Shown here: positions 10,735-22,119 of the stretch, one piece after another
How positions within the stretch are numbered: the first letter of the stretch is position 1
How the letters are laid out: the number at the start of each line of letters is the position of its first letter
Assembly (NCBI GenBank): GCA_922989275.2
Contig: OV277861.1
Span: 14,780,540 to 14,844,539, forward strand
DNA length: 64,000 nucleotides
Reading direction: 5' to 3'
From: Gari tellinella
Lineage: Eukaryota; Mollusca; Bivalvia; Cardiida; Psammobiidae
Translations under genes and position numbers: made by a program
The notes under the pieces: generated by a model
Seen by the model: only the letters and a program-made list of their open reading frames with translations
What the model was told of the DNA's origin: nothing
The model's database searches: none

Positions 10735-11545
10735 CTGAAAATGACTGTTTCAGCCTTGTCCGCTCTCTAACTCAAACACTTCTTTTTGGGATCTTCACCA
10801 AACTTGCTACAAATGTTTATTAGTATAGAATCTAGGTCAGGTTCAATAACTAGCAAAATCGCATAAGCCATGTCTGAGTTATTGCTGAAAAATGCTGAAA
10901 CAGTCATTTTTTAATACATAAAGGGCAAAAACTCAGATATGCCACATGCGATTTTTGTTATAATCAAACTAGACCTAAATTTCATATAATTAAACATTTT
11001 CAGCAAGTTTAATGAATATCCGATAAAAACTGTATGTGTTAGAGTGCAAAAAGTGACTGAAACCGTCATTTTTCAATTATAAACAGGCCATTACTCAGAT
11101 ATACCTTATGCGATTTTAGTAGTTATGAAACTGAACCGTGATTTTATATCAATAAACATTTTCAGCAAGTTTGGTGAAGATCCAATAAAACGTATTTGTG
11201 TTAGAGAGCAAAACTTGCTGAAACAGTCATTTTTTAATACATAAAGGGCAAAAACTCAGATATGCCACATGCGATTTTTGTAATAATCAAACTAGACCTA
11301 AATTTTATATGAATAAATATTGTCAGCATGTTTGGTGAATATCCGATAAAAGCTGTTTGTTTTAGAGTGCAAAAATGACTGAAACAGTCATTTTTTATTA
11401 ATTAACAGGCAATAACTCAAAAATACCTTATGCGATTTTAGTAGTAATCACCTTGATTTTATATCAATGAACATTTTCAGCAAGTTTGTGGAAGATCGGA
11501 TAAAAAATAGTTGAGTTAGAGAGCGGACAAAAAAGTGTGATAGTC
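10735..11545 (+). repeat. ~161-bp tandem repeat block with inverted ends
   Basis: CTGAAACAGTCATTTTT-type units start near 10894, 11057, 11217 and 11378, a 160-163 bp period. The block opens with an inverted partial unit (GTCCGCTCTCTAACTC at ~10762) and closes with its complement (GAGTTAGAGAGCGGAC at ~11512). It is therefore a short tandem array bracketed by inverted sequence. Confidence 0.8.
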
Positions 11546-12029
11546 TAACTGACAGCGGCGATAGATACGGTTTGCAACTTTGCACCCAGTGAAGTTGTAT
11601 TCGGCTGTATCACGTGATACTAAGCAGTGTGGAAATGTTTATGTCAGACGTTCGATTTTCGGTTTGTTATGATTTTAAATCGCCCTTTTTTGGTGATTTA
11701 GGTCCGTCTTCATCATTTCATAGATCAGTTTGGCCCATAAGAATGTTCAAACATTATTATTAACCGTTATCGTATTTCAGGCATTGAGAAAAGGTCTGAA
11801 AACACAATGGGACTTTAACACGATGTGATGTGCTCATTAAGTTCTAAACAAGGGGGTATACTGATAGGCAAATTCGAACCATGTCAAATTGTCAATACAA
11901 CAGTAATAGTAGTTATCTCCCTTGTAGCATAGAATTTGCAAATTCTCTTCCGCCATGCGTCTTTCGGACTGGTTTCGGTGTATTATTCCTCACATCAGGC
12001 ACGGATTTACCGGGGGGCACAGGGGGCAC

Positions 12030-12055
12030 GTGCCCCCCCCCCCCCCCCCCCCCCC
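12030..12055 (+). repeat. Poly-C run
   Basis: A C homopolymer of about 24 bases. Related G or C runs lie at 3484-3498, 13459-13471 and 14994-15011. Length in the assembly may be unreliable. Confidence 0.9.
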
Positions 12056-12129
12056 AGCTGGCCTGATTTTATTTTTTTTTGCTTGATTCATATATTCATC
12101 ATATAGTGTACTGGGTAAGAAGTTCGCAT

Positions 12130-13320
12130 TGGTATATGACATTACAGGCACAGATCCACTGGGGGCACGGGGGCACATGTCCCTCAGCTGGCCTGCTTGA
12201 ACTTTTCTGGTGCTGCTGCAATGGCTTGTGTCTCTTATCTCGGGCCATCAAAGCCTTAGTATGCCTGGTCTGTGTTTGAACCCTACACAGGCTCGTAGTA
12301 ACAAGGATGGGGGGCATGGTAGTGTGCCCCCTGTACCCCCTCCCCAACCCAAATTGCCCCTGTGACCCCTCAAATCCTCAGTATGCATGGTCTGTGTTTG
12401 AACCCGACACAGGCCCGTAGTAACAAGAAAGGGGACACGACAGTGTGCCACCCTCCCCAACCAAAAATTAAAATACCTGTGCATGTGCACCCAAATTGCA
12501 TATCCAACAGGCCAGTAAATCCAAAATTGCCCCTGTGCCCCCTCAAATCTTCAGTATGCCTGGTCTGTGTTTGAACCCGACACAGGCCCGTAGTAACAAG
12601 GGTGGGGGCACGGCTGTGTGCCCCCCTCTCCCCACCAACACAGGCCCGTAGTAACTACAGTGTGCCCCCTGTGCCCCCTCCCCCTCTCCCATCCAAAAAA
12701 TTGAAAATGCCTGTGCCTGTGTCCCCAAATTGAATAACCTACAGGCCAGTGAATCCAAAACTGCCCCTGTGCCCCTTCAAATCATCAGTATGCCTGATCT
12801 GTGTTTGAACCCAACACAGGCCCGTAGTAACAAGGATTGGGGGCACGAAAGTGTGCCCCCTCCCCAACCAAAAAATAAAAATGCCAGTGCCCCCAAATTG
12901 CATATCCTACAGGCCAGTAAATCCAAAACTGCCCCTGTGCCCCTTCAAATCCTCAGTATGCCTGGTCTGTGTTTGAACCCGACAAAGGTCCTTAGTAAAA
13001 AGGATTGGGGCACGAAAGGGGGCCCCCTGTGCCCCCTCCCCAACCAAAAAATAAAAATGTCAGTGCCTGTGCCCCCAAATTGCATATCCTACAGGCCAGT
13101 AAATCCAAAATTGCCTCTGTGCCCCCTCAAATCCTCAGTATGCCTGGTCTGTGTTTGAACCCGACACAGGCCCGTAGTAACAAGGATGGGGGGCACGACA
13201 GTGTGCCCCCTCCCCAACCAAAAATTAAAAATGCCTGTGCCCCCAAATTGCATAACCTACAGGCCAGTAAATCCAAAATTGCCCCTGTACCCCCCCCCCC
13301 CCCTCAAATCTTCAGCATGC
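12130..13320 (+). repeat. Imperfect tandem array, ~170-235-bp unit
   Basis: The word TCTGTGTTTGAACCC recurs near 12268, 12390, 12563, 12797, 12964 and 13148, with shared flanks (GGCCCGTAGTAACAAGG, CAAATTGCATATCC, AGGCCAGTAAATCC). An inverted partial copy lies at 13585-13870. The many open frames here are low-complexity by-products. Confidence 0.8.
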
Positions 13321-15763
13321 CTTATATTTTAATTTCTAGATGGTCTCTGGTGCATTCTGGGGCGTTTTGCACATTCAAAACAGTTACAATAATAATATAA
13401 ATACATAAATCTATATTAATATTCTGCAACTAATATTGGCAAAATTATTGTAGGGGAAAGGGGGGGGGGGGAAGACCCTGGTCCTACTTGCATTAGTTAA
13501 TTGGGTATTATTAATCTAGTAAGGCATTTAAAAATGCCTTTGCTTTTTGTTACCCTTAAGTATTTTCATCAAATTTAATTGGATTAACAGGCCTGTAGGA
13601 TATGCAATTTGGGGGCACATGCCTGAGGCATAGCTAGACCATTTTGTGTACGCGCTGAATGCACATTCAAAACAGGTAAAATAATTGCATTAATTTATGT
13701 AAAGATCTAGGTAACTTTTACTTACACATGTATCGGCAAAATTATTGAGGGGCACAGGGGCATTTTTATTTTTGGGTGGGGGGAGGGGGTGGGGGTCATA
13801 CCATCGTGCCCAATCCTTGTTACTACGGGCCTGTCTTGGGTTCAAACACAGACCATAAAGTTCCAGAGGAGCATTCTCCCGGACCCACTTAGTGACAGTG
13901 TGAACAATAATCAGAGGGGGTAGGTTTCAGGTTAACGGCCAGAAAACAATCTGTCAAAGGTATTATCCTATATTAAAGAATTTGATATGTTATTTTGAAT
14001 CGAATATTTACATAGATTTATGGAGTATTTTACCTATTTTGAATGCGAAAAAACTCCCATCAGAACGCACCATTGATCATCTGGGAATAATTTTTTCCAG
14101 GGGGTGGGAGGAGGGGGCAGCGCCAGGACCCCCCTAGTAACAGTGTGTATATGAATAGGAGGGGTAGGGTACGTTAGAGATTAATGGCTGGACGACAACC
14201 TTTCACCATAGAATGATTAAATAAAAAAATATTTTGAGTCGATTTTTTTTACATAGATTTATGTTAGTATTTTACCTGTTTTCACGCCTTCAACCGTTCC
14301 TACTTTTTCCTACTATTTTCCAACTTTTGATCACCTAGCTACTTTTTCCTATTTTTCTACCAAAACCTCCTTCTTTTCCTACTTCTTTCCTTATAAGTCT
14401 TCAAGCACCCTCAGTATGGCCCAGAATGCAGAAAATGAGGCGCTTGATTTAAAAAAAATCAGGGGGAATACCCCCGGACCCCCTAATCCTGTTGGATCGC
14501 ATCTTCGGCCTGTTCAATAAATTATAACCAAAGAATAATATGGCTTGTGGCGAGAATATCTTTAACTCAAGATTGCGGATTACTTAACTTTATAAGAGCA
14601 CGATGACTCCATGTGGTATTTTGTATCAAACAGTTCCTACTATTTTATTGAAAATCTTCCTCCTTTTTCCTACTTTTCCACTTGAAAAACTCCCACTTTT
14701 TTCAACTTTTTGCATTAAGATCAATTGAAGGCCAGCGTTTTGAATGCACTGATGAAAATATTTGTATGACCATGGTGTGGAGTAATAGATTTCTGAGAAT
14801 GGAGATAAAGCTATTAAAAAATTCTCCAGATTATGATTTTTTTTTGTCTTTGTCTTATGAAACCACTTTTTTGGGTGTTTCATTGGGGGTATTTACATCA
14901 TTCTATCAATGTTAACTTTCTTCTTAAAATGACCTCAGAATGCACCATTTAGTATGCAAGTTTTAAAAATTTTCAGGGGGAGGCCCCCCGGACCCCCCCC
15001 CCCCCCCCCCCATTGAAAAATTTCTGGATCCGGCCCTGCACATCCTAATTAGACATCGCCTAACGCGGTATTTCGTTAAGGTTTCTAGCTGTTTGACACT
15101 AATTTCATCATACCTTGAATCAATATACCTAAAAATTATTTTTTAGAAATAAAAGCGGGTGGCAAATTTTAAACCAGATATGTTCAAAAAGGTTCTTTTT
15201 GCACGCAACTTAGTGATATGTACATGCATTTCTATTGATTAAATTGTTTTATTTCTCTCTACGAAATAGTTTTATCTGGCATAATAAATCAGAAAGCGGG
15301 GTGGAATGTTTAGTTGTTTACTATTGCTTGGTAAATGAAATCAGGTTTAGTTTGTCATCGTAGCGTATAGGCTACTCAGATAACATTTCGTATTAGTAAG
15401 GGGGGTAATAAATGCATGATGTGGCCCGATCCTTTAAAAGAGTTACTTCCCTTCCTTATCGTGTTTCGAGTCGTTAAAATTTTGAACATGCTATAAATCC
15501 CTTTGAAACAGTCCACTGACCAGTATATACTGTGTAGCAAAATAGTGACATTGTATGATAACAGATTTGTATTATTTTCAAATGATGTGTTTATCAATAT
15601 CTGTATTTTTAAATGTCATATAAATTTACATTTACAGCCATATTGTTTATGCCACAAATCATCAGTGTGTAAGGTGGCGGATAGGAAGGACGGGCGTACA
15701 CACGGACACGTGAGCAGGCAATAAAAGACGGACACACAAAAGAAGAACCGTTTCCATATATTA

Positions 15764-15990
15764 ACTCTTTCCCTGCCAGGTTTTATCGCCTGCTTTAACC
15801 CTCTAACCGCCAAAACATCATCTGCATTGGTAATGTCGTCTGCAATATTTTAAACTCTTAAGGGCTGTTTTGACTGAAGAAATGTTGAACATTACATCAT
15901 TGTAAAACAGTTTGGGTCCTGATCAGACGCCGATTTACGCGGAGTTTAGTCAGGGTCCAAACTGTTTGCAAATATTCATATATACATACA
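15764..15990. mobile_element. TTAA MITE, family A, partial
   Basis: TTAACTCTTTCCCTGCC start, a second TTTAACCCTCTAACCGCC start at 15796, arm words GTCGTCTGCAATATTTTAAA, then an A-type core at 15904-15968. The right terminus is missing. Confidence 0.65.
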
Positions 15991-16006
15991 GTGTGGTAGA
16001 TAATTG

Positions 16007-16145
16007 TACAAAACCTCTCTGTAACCTCTCTAAATTGTGTTTATTATCAGGTATTTAGGGCAGGTGACTGCTTATAGCAAGGTGTCAGTACAACAGAAAG
16101 CTCCTGTAGCCTTCCTTTTAGTGATTTTACAGAGGATTTACTGCT
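16007..16145. mobile_element. TA MITE, family C, internally deleted
   Basis: TACAAAACCTCTCTGTAACC start and AGAGGATTTACTG-like end. Half of the hairpin is deleted after AAAGCTCCTGTAG. Confidence 0.6.
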
Positions 16146-16242
16146 GTTCCTGTCTAGACAAAACCAAACGCAATATGTACAATACAATATCAGAAATGAC
16201 AGGTTTGTTCAAGGTTTTTTGTTAAATAAAAAAATCTGAGTG

Positions 16243-16310
16243 GCAAACAGTTTGGAGCCTGATCAGACACCAGTATACTCAGCGTCTAATAGGCATGGTC
16301 CCAAAATGCT
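16243..16310. repeat. Decayed A-type hairpin core
   Basis: GGCAAACAGTTTGGAGCCTG ... CGTCTAATAGGCATGGTCCC. The second arm is degraded. Confidence 0.5.
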
Positions 16311-16535
16311 TACAATGATCATAAGAGCTTTAGCATGAACGCATTCGTAAGTGGGAAATGACACTTCCACTGCTGACCATCTATAATATATGACAAAACC
16401 TGCCTTATTGCATTGTACAGACCAAGCACCGTTGTCAGTCCAGGCTCCGTATCTAAGTTTGGTTTGCACTGCCAAGTACCGTATACATGTATAATACAGC
16501 TACATCAATTGTTTTAAATGTATGTGCATGTGTGT

Positions 16536-16605
16536 CAAACAGTGTATATCAAGACCAGCCGCCGCGTCAAAGACGCGGCGGCTGGCCTTGGTCTACACTG
16601 TTTGC
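16536..16605. repeat. Variant hairpin core with compensated arms
   Basis: CAAACAGTGTATATCAAGAC...GCCGCCGCG, loop TCAAAGA, CGCGGCGGC...CTACACTGTTTG. It keeps the CAAACAG/CTGTTTG ends but has a different, still-paired stem. Confidence 0.85.
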
Positions 16606-16624
16606 ATTGCAATAAGGTTTTCTC

Positions 16625-16926
16625 ATGGCACGGCTCCTATATAAACGTCCGAAGTTGTAACGTCCCTCCAAGCCAGCGATGACCCATTATGGTGGGGACG
16701 CCCCCAGCAGACGTTAATTGTTTTAGTTCTGTGGGACGTGCAAGGATAAAGATTGAACCGGAATCCCACTGCTGGGGACACCACTGGTTCTCTACACGTC
16801 CGGTGTATAGCGCCGATAGATGGGATCTCATCATAAGGACCATAAGTAAGGTTATTTGGAGCAGTGTTGACTCGAACCAGCGACCCTGTGTACTAGTCGA
16901 TCGCGTTACCGATAGACCACACTGAA
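16625..16926 (-). mobile_element. tRNA-derived SINE
   Basis: On the minus strand a tRNA-like head (GTCTATCGGTAACGCG as A box, GGTTCGAGTCA as B box, and nearly complementary ends CAGTGTG/CACACTG-type) is followed by about 220 bp of non-tRNA body that includes GCTTGGAGGGACGTTA near the 3' end. That word resembles the conserved 3' portion of molluscan SINEs. It directly abuts the target duplication of the large inverted-repeat element at 16938. Confidence 0.5.
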
Positions 16927-16937
16927 TCCGCTATACT

Positions 16938-19140
16938 CACACTGTATAGACGTAACGGGGACGCTGCCGTCATTACGTTGAAGCTCGAGTCAAGTCAACG
17001 TTGATGCTGATAAACAAAGATGGCGCCGCCCATGCATTTGGACGAGGTAAGCACATAAATTGGTTATTTCAGAGAGTGTTTCTTTGAAATATAAAAAAAG
17101 GAACAGTGTCACGGAATGACCCGGTTCTATCTCCATGCTCCGGTGTTGTCGTCTTGTTGGATAAACGCTTGTTTACGAAGTTTAGCCAGAAAAAAGTTTT
17201 GACAGATACAGGAAATCTTGAAACACTTGGTGTCTAGACCTCTAAAATAGATGTTGTTTTCTCATTTCTGGATTGCTATACATACCAAAATATCCCCTAA
17301 CGGACTGTTTTGATAATTTGATACAAAAAGGCCTGCTGTAATGCGTAGTAAAAATGTTTGGTCAATTTTAATGGGGAACGCACTCCGCTGCCGAACACGA
17401 GGCAACGCTGTTACTGCTGGATGAAAAAATGGCAATCTAGTTTAAGTGGTTTGTTGTCTGTTTGAGACATGTAAAATACGTATCTTTGTTAGTTTGGACT
17501 ACGACGCACATATGCGCATTCTATCTTTTTAACTGGCGCTGTCATATAGGAGATACCATAAATAATCTAGACTTATCTGTACCTGTATGTCCCTTTTTAT
17601 GTAGTGTAAAAATAAAGAGCGTCTTCTTTGCAATTATTTTTTTCTCAACTCACTCTTGTCAATTTGTGAATACATGCATCTTCTAAACCATATGTCTTTA
17701 CATCGAAATTTAAACATATTGGTATAGCAAAATGAACTTGTTGTCGCTATTAACTCATTACAAATGTAATCCTATTTCAATATAAGTCTAGTCTATTTTG
17801 ACTATATAGGGTTGAATGTAGCATAATATTTTAAAACGAAAGCTCTCTGATCAGGGTCAACTACGTTTGCATTGGACATGTGTAGTCCTCATAGGTACAC
17901 TGTTTGTAAATGACGAGTATACTCATCGCTAGGGTTGAATGTGTTAAAGATATGAAATTAAGTTCTTTCTTCAAATTTCAGGTATAGTAATTCAACGCAG
18001 ATGGGGAAGCGTTAACAGAAAGCTAGTCTTTGGCTGAACAGGCCAAAGAAACGTCCAGTGACATTCACGACACCTGGAAAAAACATTTGTGCTAGTCGCC
18101 CAAGAACTCTAAGCACTATCAAATATTGGGGCAAGTCCATTCAAATCCCATGGAACCGTTAAATAAACCCCATCAAGAAAGACATCGAAACACGCTCTTT
18201 TACCACAGTCAAGACACAAAAGCAGAAAAAAACTTAATCTAGAGTTCGAAGAAGTTGAAAAACATTTTGTGCATGAAACGTTGATTCCATACGGCGCAAA
18301 ATAATTCATTGAATTATCAAGTGATTTCGAAGTGCTTAAAAACTTGTCGAGCGCGGGATTACTGATATACATGTACTTGATTCAATTCCTTACTTTAGTT
18401 AAAGAAAACAGGTACCCTATCATCGCATATGAAAAAAATCGCTAGGGCGAATGAATGCGCTTTATTCCGCAATCCTCTCATTGTACATCTTGAATTCGAT
18501 CTTAGAATGTAGAAGGGTTAAGTCCGAACAATGTTACACACGAATTATTACTCGTTGTTTGGTGAACTATACTCTTAAAAATATAAAAAGGTGCACTGCA
18601 TTAAAACATGGTCTTTAAACAGACAAAAAACACTTAAATTAGACTGCCATTTTTTCATCCAGCAGTATCAACGTTGCCACGTGTTCGGCAGCGGAGTGCG
18701 TTCTCTATTATAATTGTCCAAATATTTTTACTATGCACTACAGCAGCCTTTTTTGTATCAAATTATCAAAAGAGTCCGTTAGGGGATCATTTGGTATGCA
18801 TAGCAATCCAGAAATGAGAAAACAACATCTTTGTTAGAGGTCTAGACACCAAGAGTTTCAAGATTTCCCGTATCTGTCAAAACTTGTTCTGGCTAAACTT
18901 CGTTAACAAGCGTTTATCCAACGAGACGACAGCACCGGAGCATGGAGATAGAACCGGGTTATTCCGTAACACTATTCCTTTTTTGATATTTCAAAGAAAC
19001 ACTCTCTGAAATAACCAATTTATGTGCTTACCTCGTCCAAATGCATGGACAGCGCCATCTTTGTTTACCAGCATCAACGTTGACTTGACTCGAGCTTCAA
19101 CGTAATGACGGCAGCGTCCCCGTTACGTCTATACAGTGTG
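16938..19140. mobile_element. 2.2-kb DNA transposon with ~535-bp terminal inverted repeats
   Basis: The arms 16938-~17475 and ~18604-19140 are inverted copies, starting CACACTGTATAGACG and diverged by scattered substitutions. A 5-bp target duplication ATACT flanks both ends (16933-16937 and 19141-19145). Each arm carries an exon-like start, ATGGCGCCGCCCATG, running into a GAG|GTAAGC donor on the left (diverged on the right). The interior holds no clear transposase. It also contains a relic TTAA-type copy (17755-17946). The superfamily is not assignable from these ends. Confidence 0.8.
18109..18372 (-). pseudogene. 87-residue frame inside the long-TIR element
   Basis: The longest frame in the unique interior of the 16938-19140 element, with two Cys pairs (CTKC and CLDC). 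It could be a decayed piece of the element's own protein. No family is recognised, and chance cannot be excluded. Confidence 0.2.
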
Positions 19141-19439
19141 ATACTGTACCATCAATTACCATAATTATGAGCTATTAAATTGTATGTAGACTGTCGATTT
19201 TAGATCATTACTTAGAATGTTCTAAGTGTAAACGTTGTATCAAAACCTCTTCATTCATAGGAATTAAGTTTCGAGTATGCAGGTATCGATATTTCACGAA
19301 TACAGCCATTCTTATTTCATTGTTAGTATTGTATCATGTCAACCCCTTTTACGCCTACTAGATATACCTATGTTGCCTCCGGAACTAATAAGGTAATATC
19401 TATTTTTCCCGAAATTGATTCATTCACATATGTACATTC

Positions 19440-19512
19440 CGTGTGACAAGCCGTTTTCATCCTGATCAGACACCGGGTTACCCGACGACTGATCGTGATC
19501 CAAACTGTTTGC
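19440..19512. repeat. A-type hairpin core, decayed
   Basis: TCATCCTGATCAGACACCGG...CGACTGATCGTGATCCAAAC TGTTTGC. The left end is mutated. Confidence 0.6.
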
Positions 19513-19705
19513 AAAATCATAGACAGCTCGTTTCCCGCAATTAAATGATTAATGAGCACGACGGGATCCAATGTACATGTACTAGTAGGCAGGTACTTAT
19601 GCACTGACATGAGTGGTATCCCTTTGTTAAAACCTTGCTCTTGTCACTACAGACAAGCCTGTGTCCAGCGACTGTCAATGACGTGGAACACAGCTCTTTA
19701 AATCC

Positions 19706-19916
19706 TTAACCCTTTCATGATCAAATTATTCGGGATATGTTTACCCCTTCACCGCTTTATTGTCGACTCCTTCAATTTTGTTGTCTGCAATGACGTTTCA
19801 AAGTTAAGAAATATGGCAACATGATTGCTGAAGAAATTTTAAAACGAGTGTCAAACAGTTAGGGTCCAAACTGTTTGCAAACGCGCTTTATGACGTCATT
19901 GAGAGTGAAGGGTTAC
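19706..19916. mobile_element. TTAA MITE, family A, core deleted
   Basis: TTAACCCTTTCATGATC to GAGAGTGAAGGGTTAC. The hairpin tip is gone, leaving CAAACAGTTAGGGTCCAAAC. It is useful as a near-tipless derivative. Confidence 0.75.
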
Positions 19917-20499
19917 AATCTACTTCGAAACAGTCGCCTGCGAATTACAACAAAATAAGTTTATATGCCACTGTATGGCGGTAACCATGGTATGAACCAA
20001 ACATACATCAGAGAAAGAGGAGGGTGACTCTAAAGGCAGATGACTGTTTAAAGTATGATAAAAATAATGGGGCTCTCAAAACATTTACAGTATAAGCAAA
20101 AGTTATTGTAAAAATAAAGAAATATAAAACATTATACAACAGTAATTCCATCACACAAAAAACGCAATCCCGTTTCGAAATTGTGAACTATGTTGTTCAA
20201 ACAACTGCATCTATATCGCGATTTGAAGTGGTTAATCAAGTGGTACGGTAAATCTTTCCAAAGAGGTTAGGCAGAAAAGACGGTGCTTTCTTTTAAAGGG
20301 CCCAGTAACACGCAAGTTACAAGCAGAACGGCCAATATACATATGTAAGTTCAAAAAGTAAAAATGCTTTCTGATCTTTAAGTCTGTCAGGTAATTTCAT
20401 CCAGTAATATTGAAAAATGGGTATCCATGTCTTTTTCAATTTTAAACATACAGCTCTTTTTAGAAATCTGATTACTCTGTCTATTTGTGCAATGCTACA

Positions 20500-20715
20500 A
20501 GGCTCCCATTTCTCAGGATTTCTCCGAAATACACGGATTTTTGCTCTCAAATTTTAAAATTTTGGAACATTATGCGGTTGGTTTGTTTTGTTGTTGTTGG
20601 GGGTTTTTTGGGGGGAGGGGGGTGTTGTTGGGTTTTTTTTTTTACATAAAGAAACATTGATATTGGTATCAATCAGTTTAGATCCAGATCAGACGCCGCA
20701 TTACTCATTTCAATA
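20500..20715. mobile_element. Family G-like MITE, truncated, with half A-type core
   Basis: TCTCCGAAATACACGGATTT and GGAACATTATGCGG match the 4.6-kb copy. It ends within AGATCCAGATCAGACGCCGC. A T/G-rich low-complexity tract (20580-20645) interrupts it. Confidence 0.5.
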
Positions 20716-20779
20716 TTTCTTAATTTAAAATACCTAAAATTTAAATTTGAGAAATAAAAGCAGACGGCAATTGTTTAAA

Positions 20780-21870
20780 CTTGATGACGTCACGGCAGTG
20801 AACGGGTTAAGGGAAATCCGGTTTCGGAGGTTTCACTGTACTTTATCGACTGACCACTCGCTGTTTCCATACACAGATTTCCACTCTGTATTATTTCCCA
20901 TCACGACTTGAAGTAGACATTACGTACTTTGACACTGATTCCATTTATACTGAAATACTATCCGCTTGCATATGATTATGAGGTGATTTTAAGATGGTCC
21001 GTTGGCCTGCTTATTCTCTGTCAAACCTCATTGAAACCTTGATTAAATTGAAATGCAACATAAATTATGGAGAGTGAAAAATTATTAAAATAAAACAAGT
21101 TACAGCACCGTTGTATTCTAAAGGGCCTTGTTGGAGAAAAGTTCCATTTTTAATAAACAGAAATATGTTTTTAATAAAAAAAATATAACTCAATAATTTC
21201 TAAACCTTCAAGTAAACTGTACAGACAATACAGGATATTGTCCAATCAAAAAAAGTTCATGGACTATTTACTGGAAATATCAATGTTTTAAAAAAGTCAA
21301 AATCTGAAAAAGTCACTAAATTGCAATTTACAAAAAATCTAAATTTTTGACATACACTTATTTTAGTCTCATTAGACAGTATTACTTTAATTGTACTAGT
21401 CACAAAACTTTAATAAAAATCCACAGCAGACTTTACTTTTTATACATGATTTCTAGAAAGTCTAGACAAAATATTATCACATACAGAGTTTCGGTGTATA
21501 CTTTTGCTTCAAAGCTACACTTTTAAGGGGAAACGATAGAACTATTCTGTCATGTCCTTTTGTCATGTCTTTGATTTAAACCTATTTTATTTCAGATATT
21601 GTACTTGAACATAATACATGGATATAATGGCTTTAAGAAATTTCCGTAAAATTGTAGAGTTTCTTCATCTGAGTTTCTTCAGTTCATGTTGCCATCATTT
21701 TTTCAGAAAGTTGAACAATTGCAGACGGGTCGCTGTTTTTAATGGATCAGCACTGTTTGTCATTTTGCAATACATGTATATTGTAATAATAACACTTTCA
21801 AGAATAGTCAAAAATGGAATTGTTCATTTGAAGTTTTAGAAGGGAATGAGTTTTTTAAGGTTCTAGTTCT
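20780..21870. other. No supported feature
   Basis: AT-rich sequence without recognised repeats or frames beyond chance. Confidence 0.4.
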
Positions 21871-21876
21871 ATGCTT

Positions 21877-22109
21877 AAGCATTTACCAGTTTTAAAAACA
21901 GATGCCCACTTAAGGCAGGTTGAAAGTAAAGCAGAATGCGCCTGAAGGCGCATTCTGTTTTACTGTCAGCCTGCTTAAAGCTACCGTATGCTTGGAATTA
22001 GAAAATATTATGGCACATGTTCATGACTGTACAAATTGGAACTATTTTCTTCAGTGTGTGAAGAAACTAAATGCGCTAAAAGTCACTTCTATAGGGGAAA
22101 GGGTTAAAT
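21877..22109 (+). mobile_element. TTAA MITE, family B, left end decayed
   Basis: The core GCCCACTTAAGGCAGGTTGA with tip TGCGCCTGAAGGCGCA is intact. The right arm ends ATAGGGGAAAGGGTTAA. Confidence 0.75.
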
Positions 22110-22119
22110 TGAGTTAAGC

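Larger units (their letters stand above)
11996..15038. mobile_element. Composite repeat with matching ends and G/C-run subterminal repeats
   Basis: The left end reads CAGGCACGGATTTACC and the right end, reversed, reads CAGGGCCGGATCCAG. The 5-bp word CACAT lies outside both ends (11991-11995 and 15039-15043), a possible target duplication. Inside are tandem repeats, homopolymer C or G runs and several CCCCCGGACCCCC-type subterminal words typical of hAT-like non-autonomous elements. No transposase is visible. It may be several nested elements rather than one. Confidence 0.45.

Noticed and set aside
12079..13400. Many open frames on both strands with Pro/Leu/Cys-rich peptides
   Set aside because: They follow the imperfect tandem repeat, recur with the unit, and have no splice signals or domains.
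16637..16925. Overlapping frames of 68-78 codons
   Set aside because: They lie in the tRNA-derived SINE and match no protein pattern.
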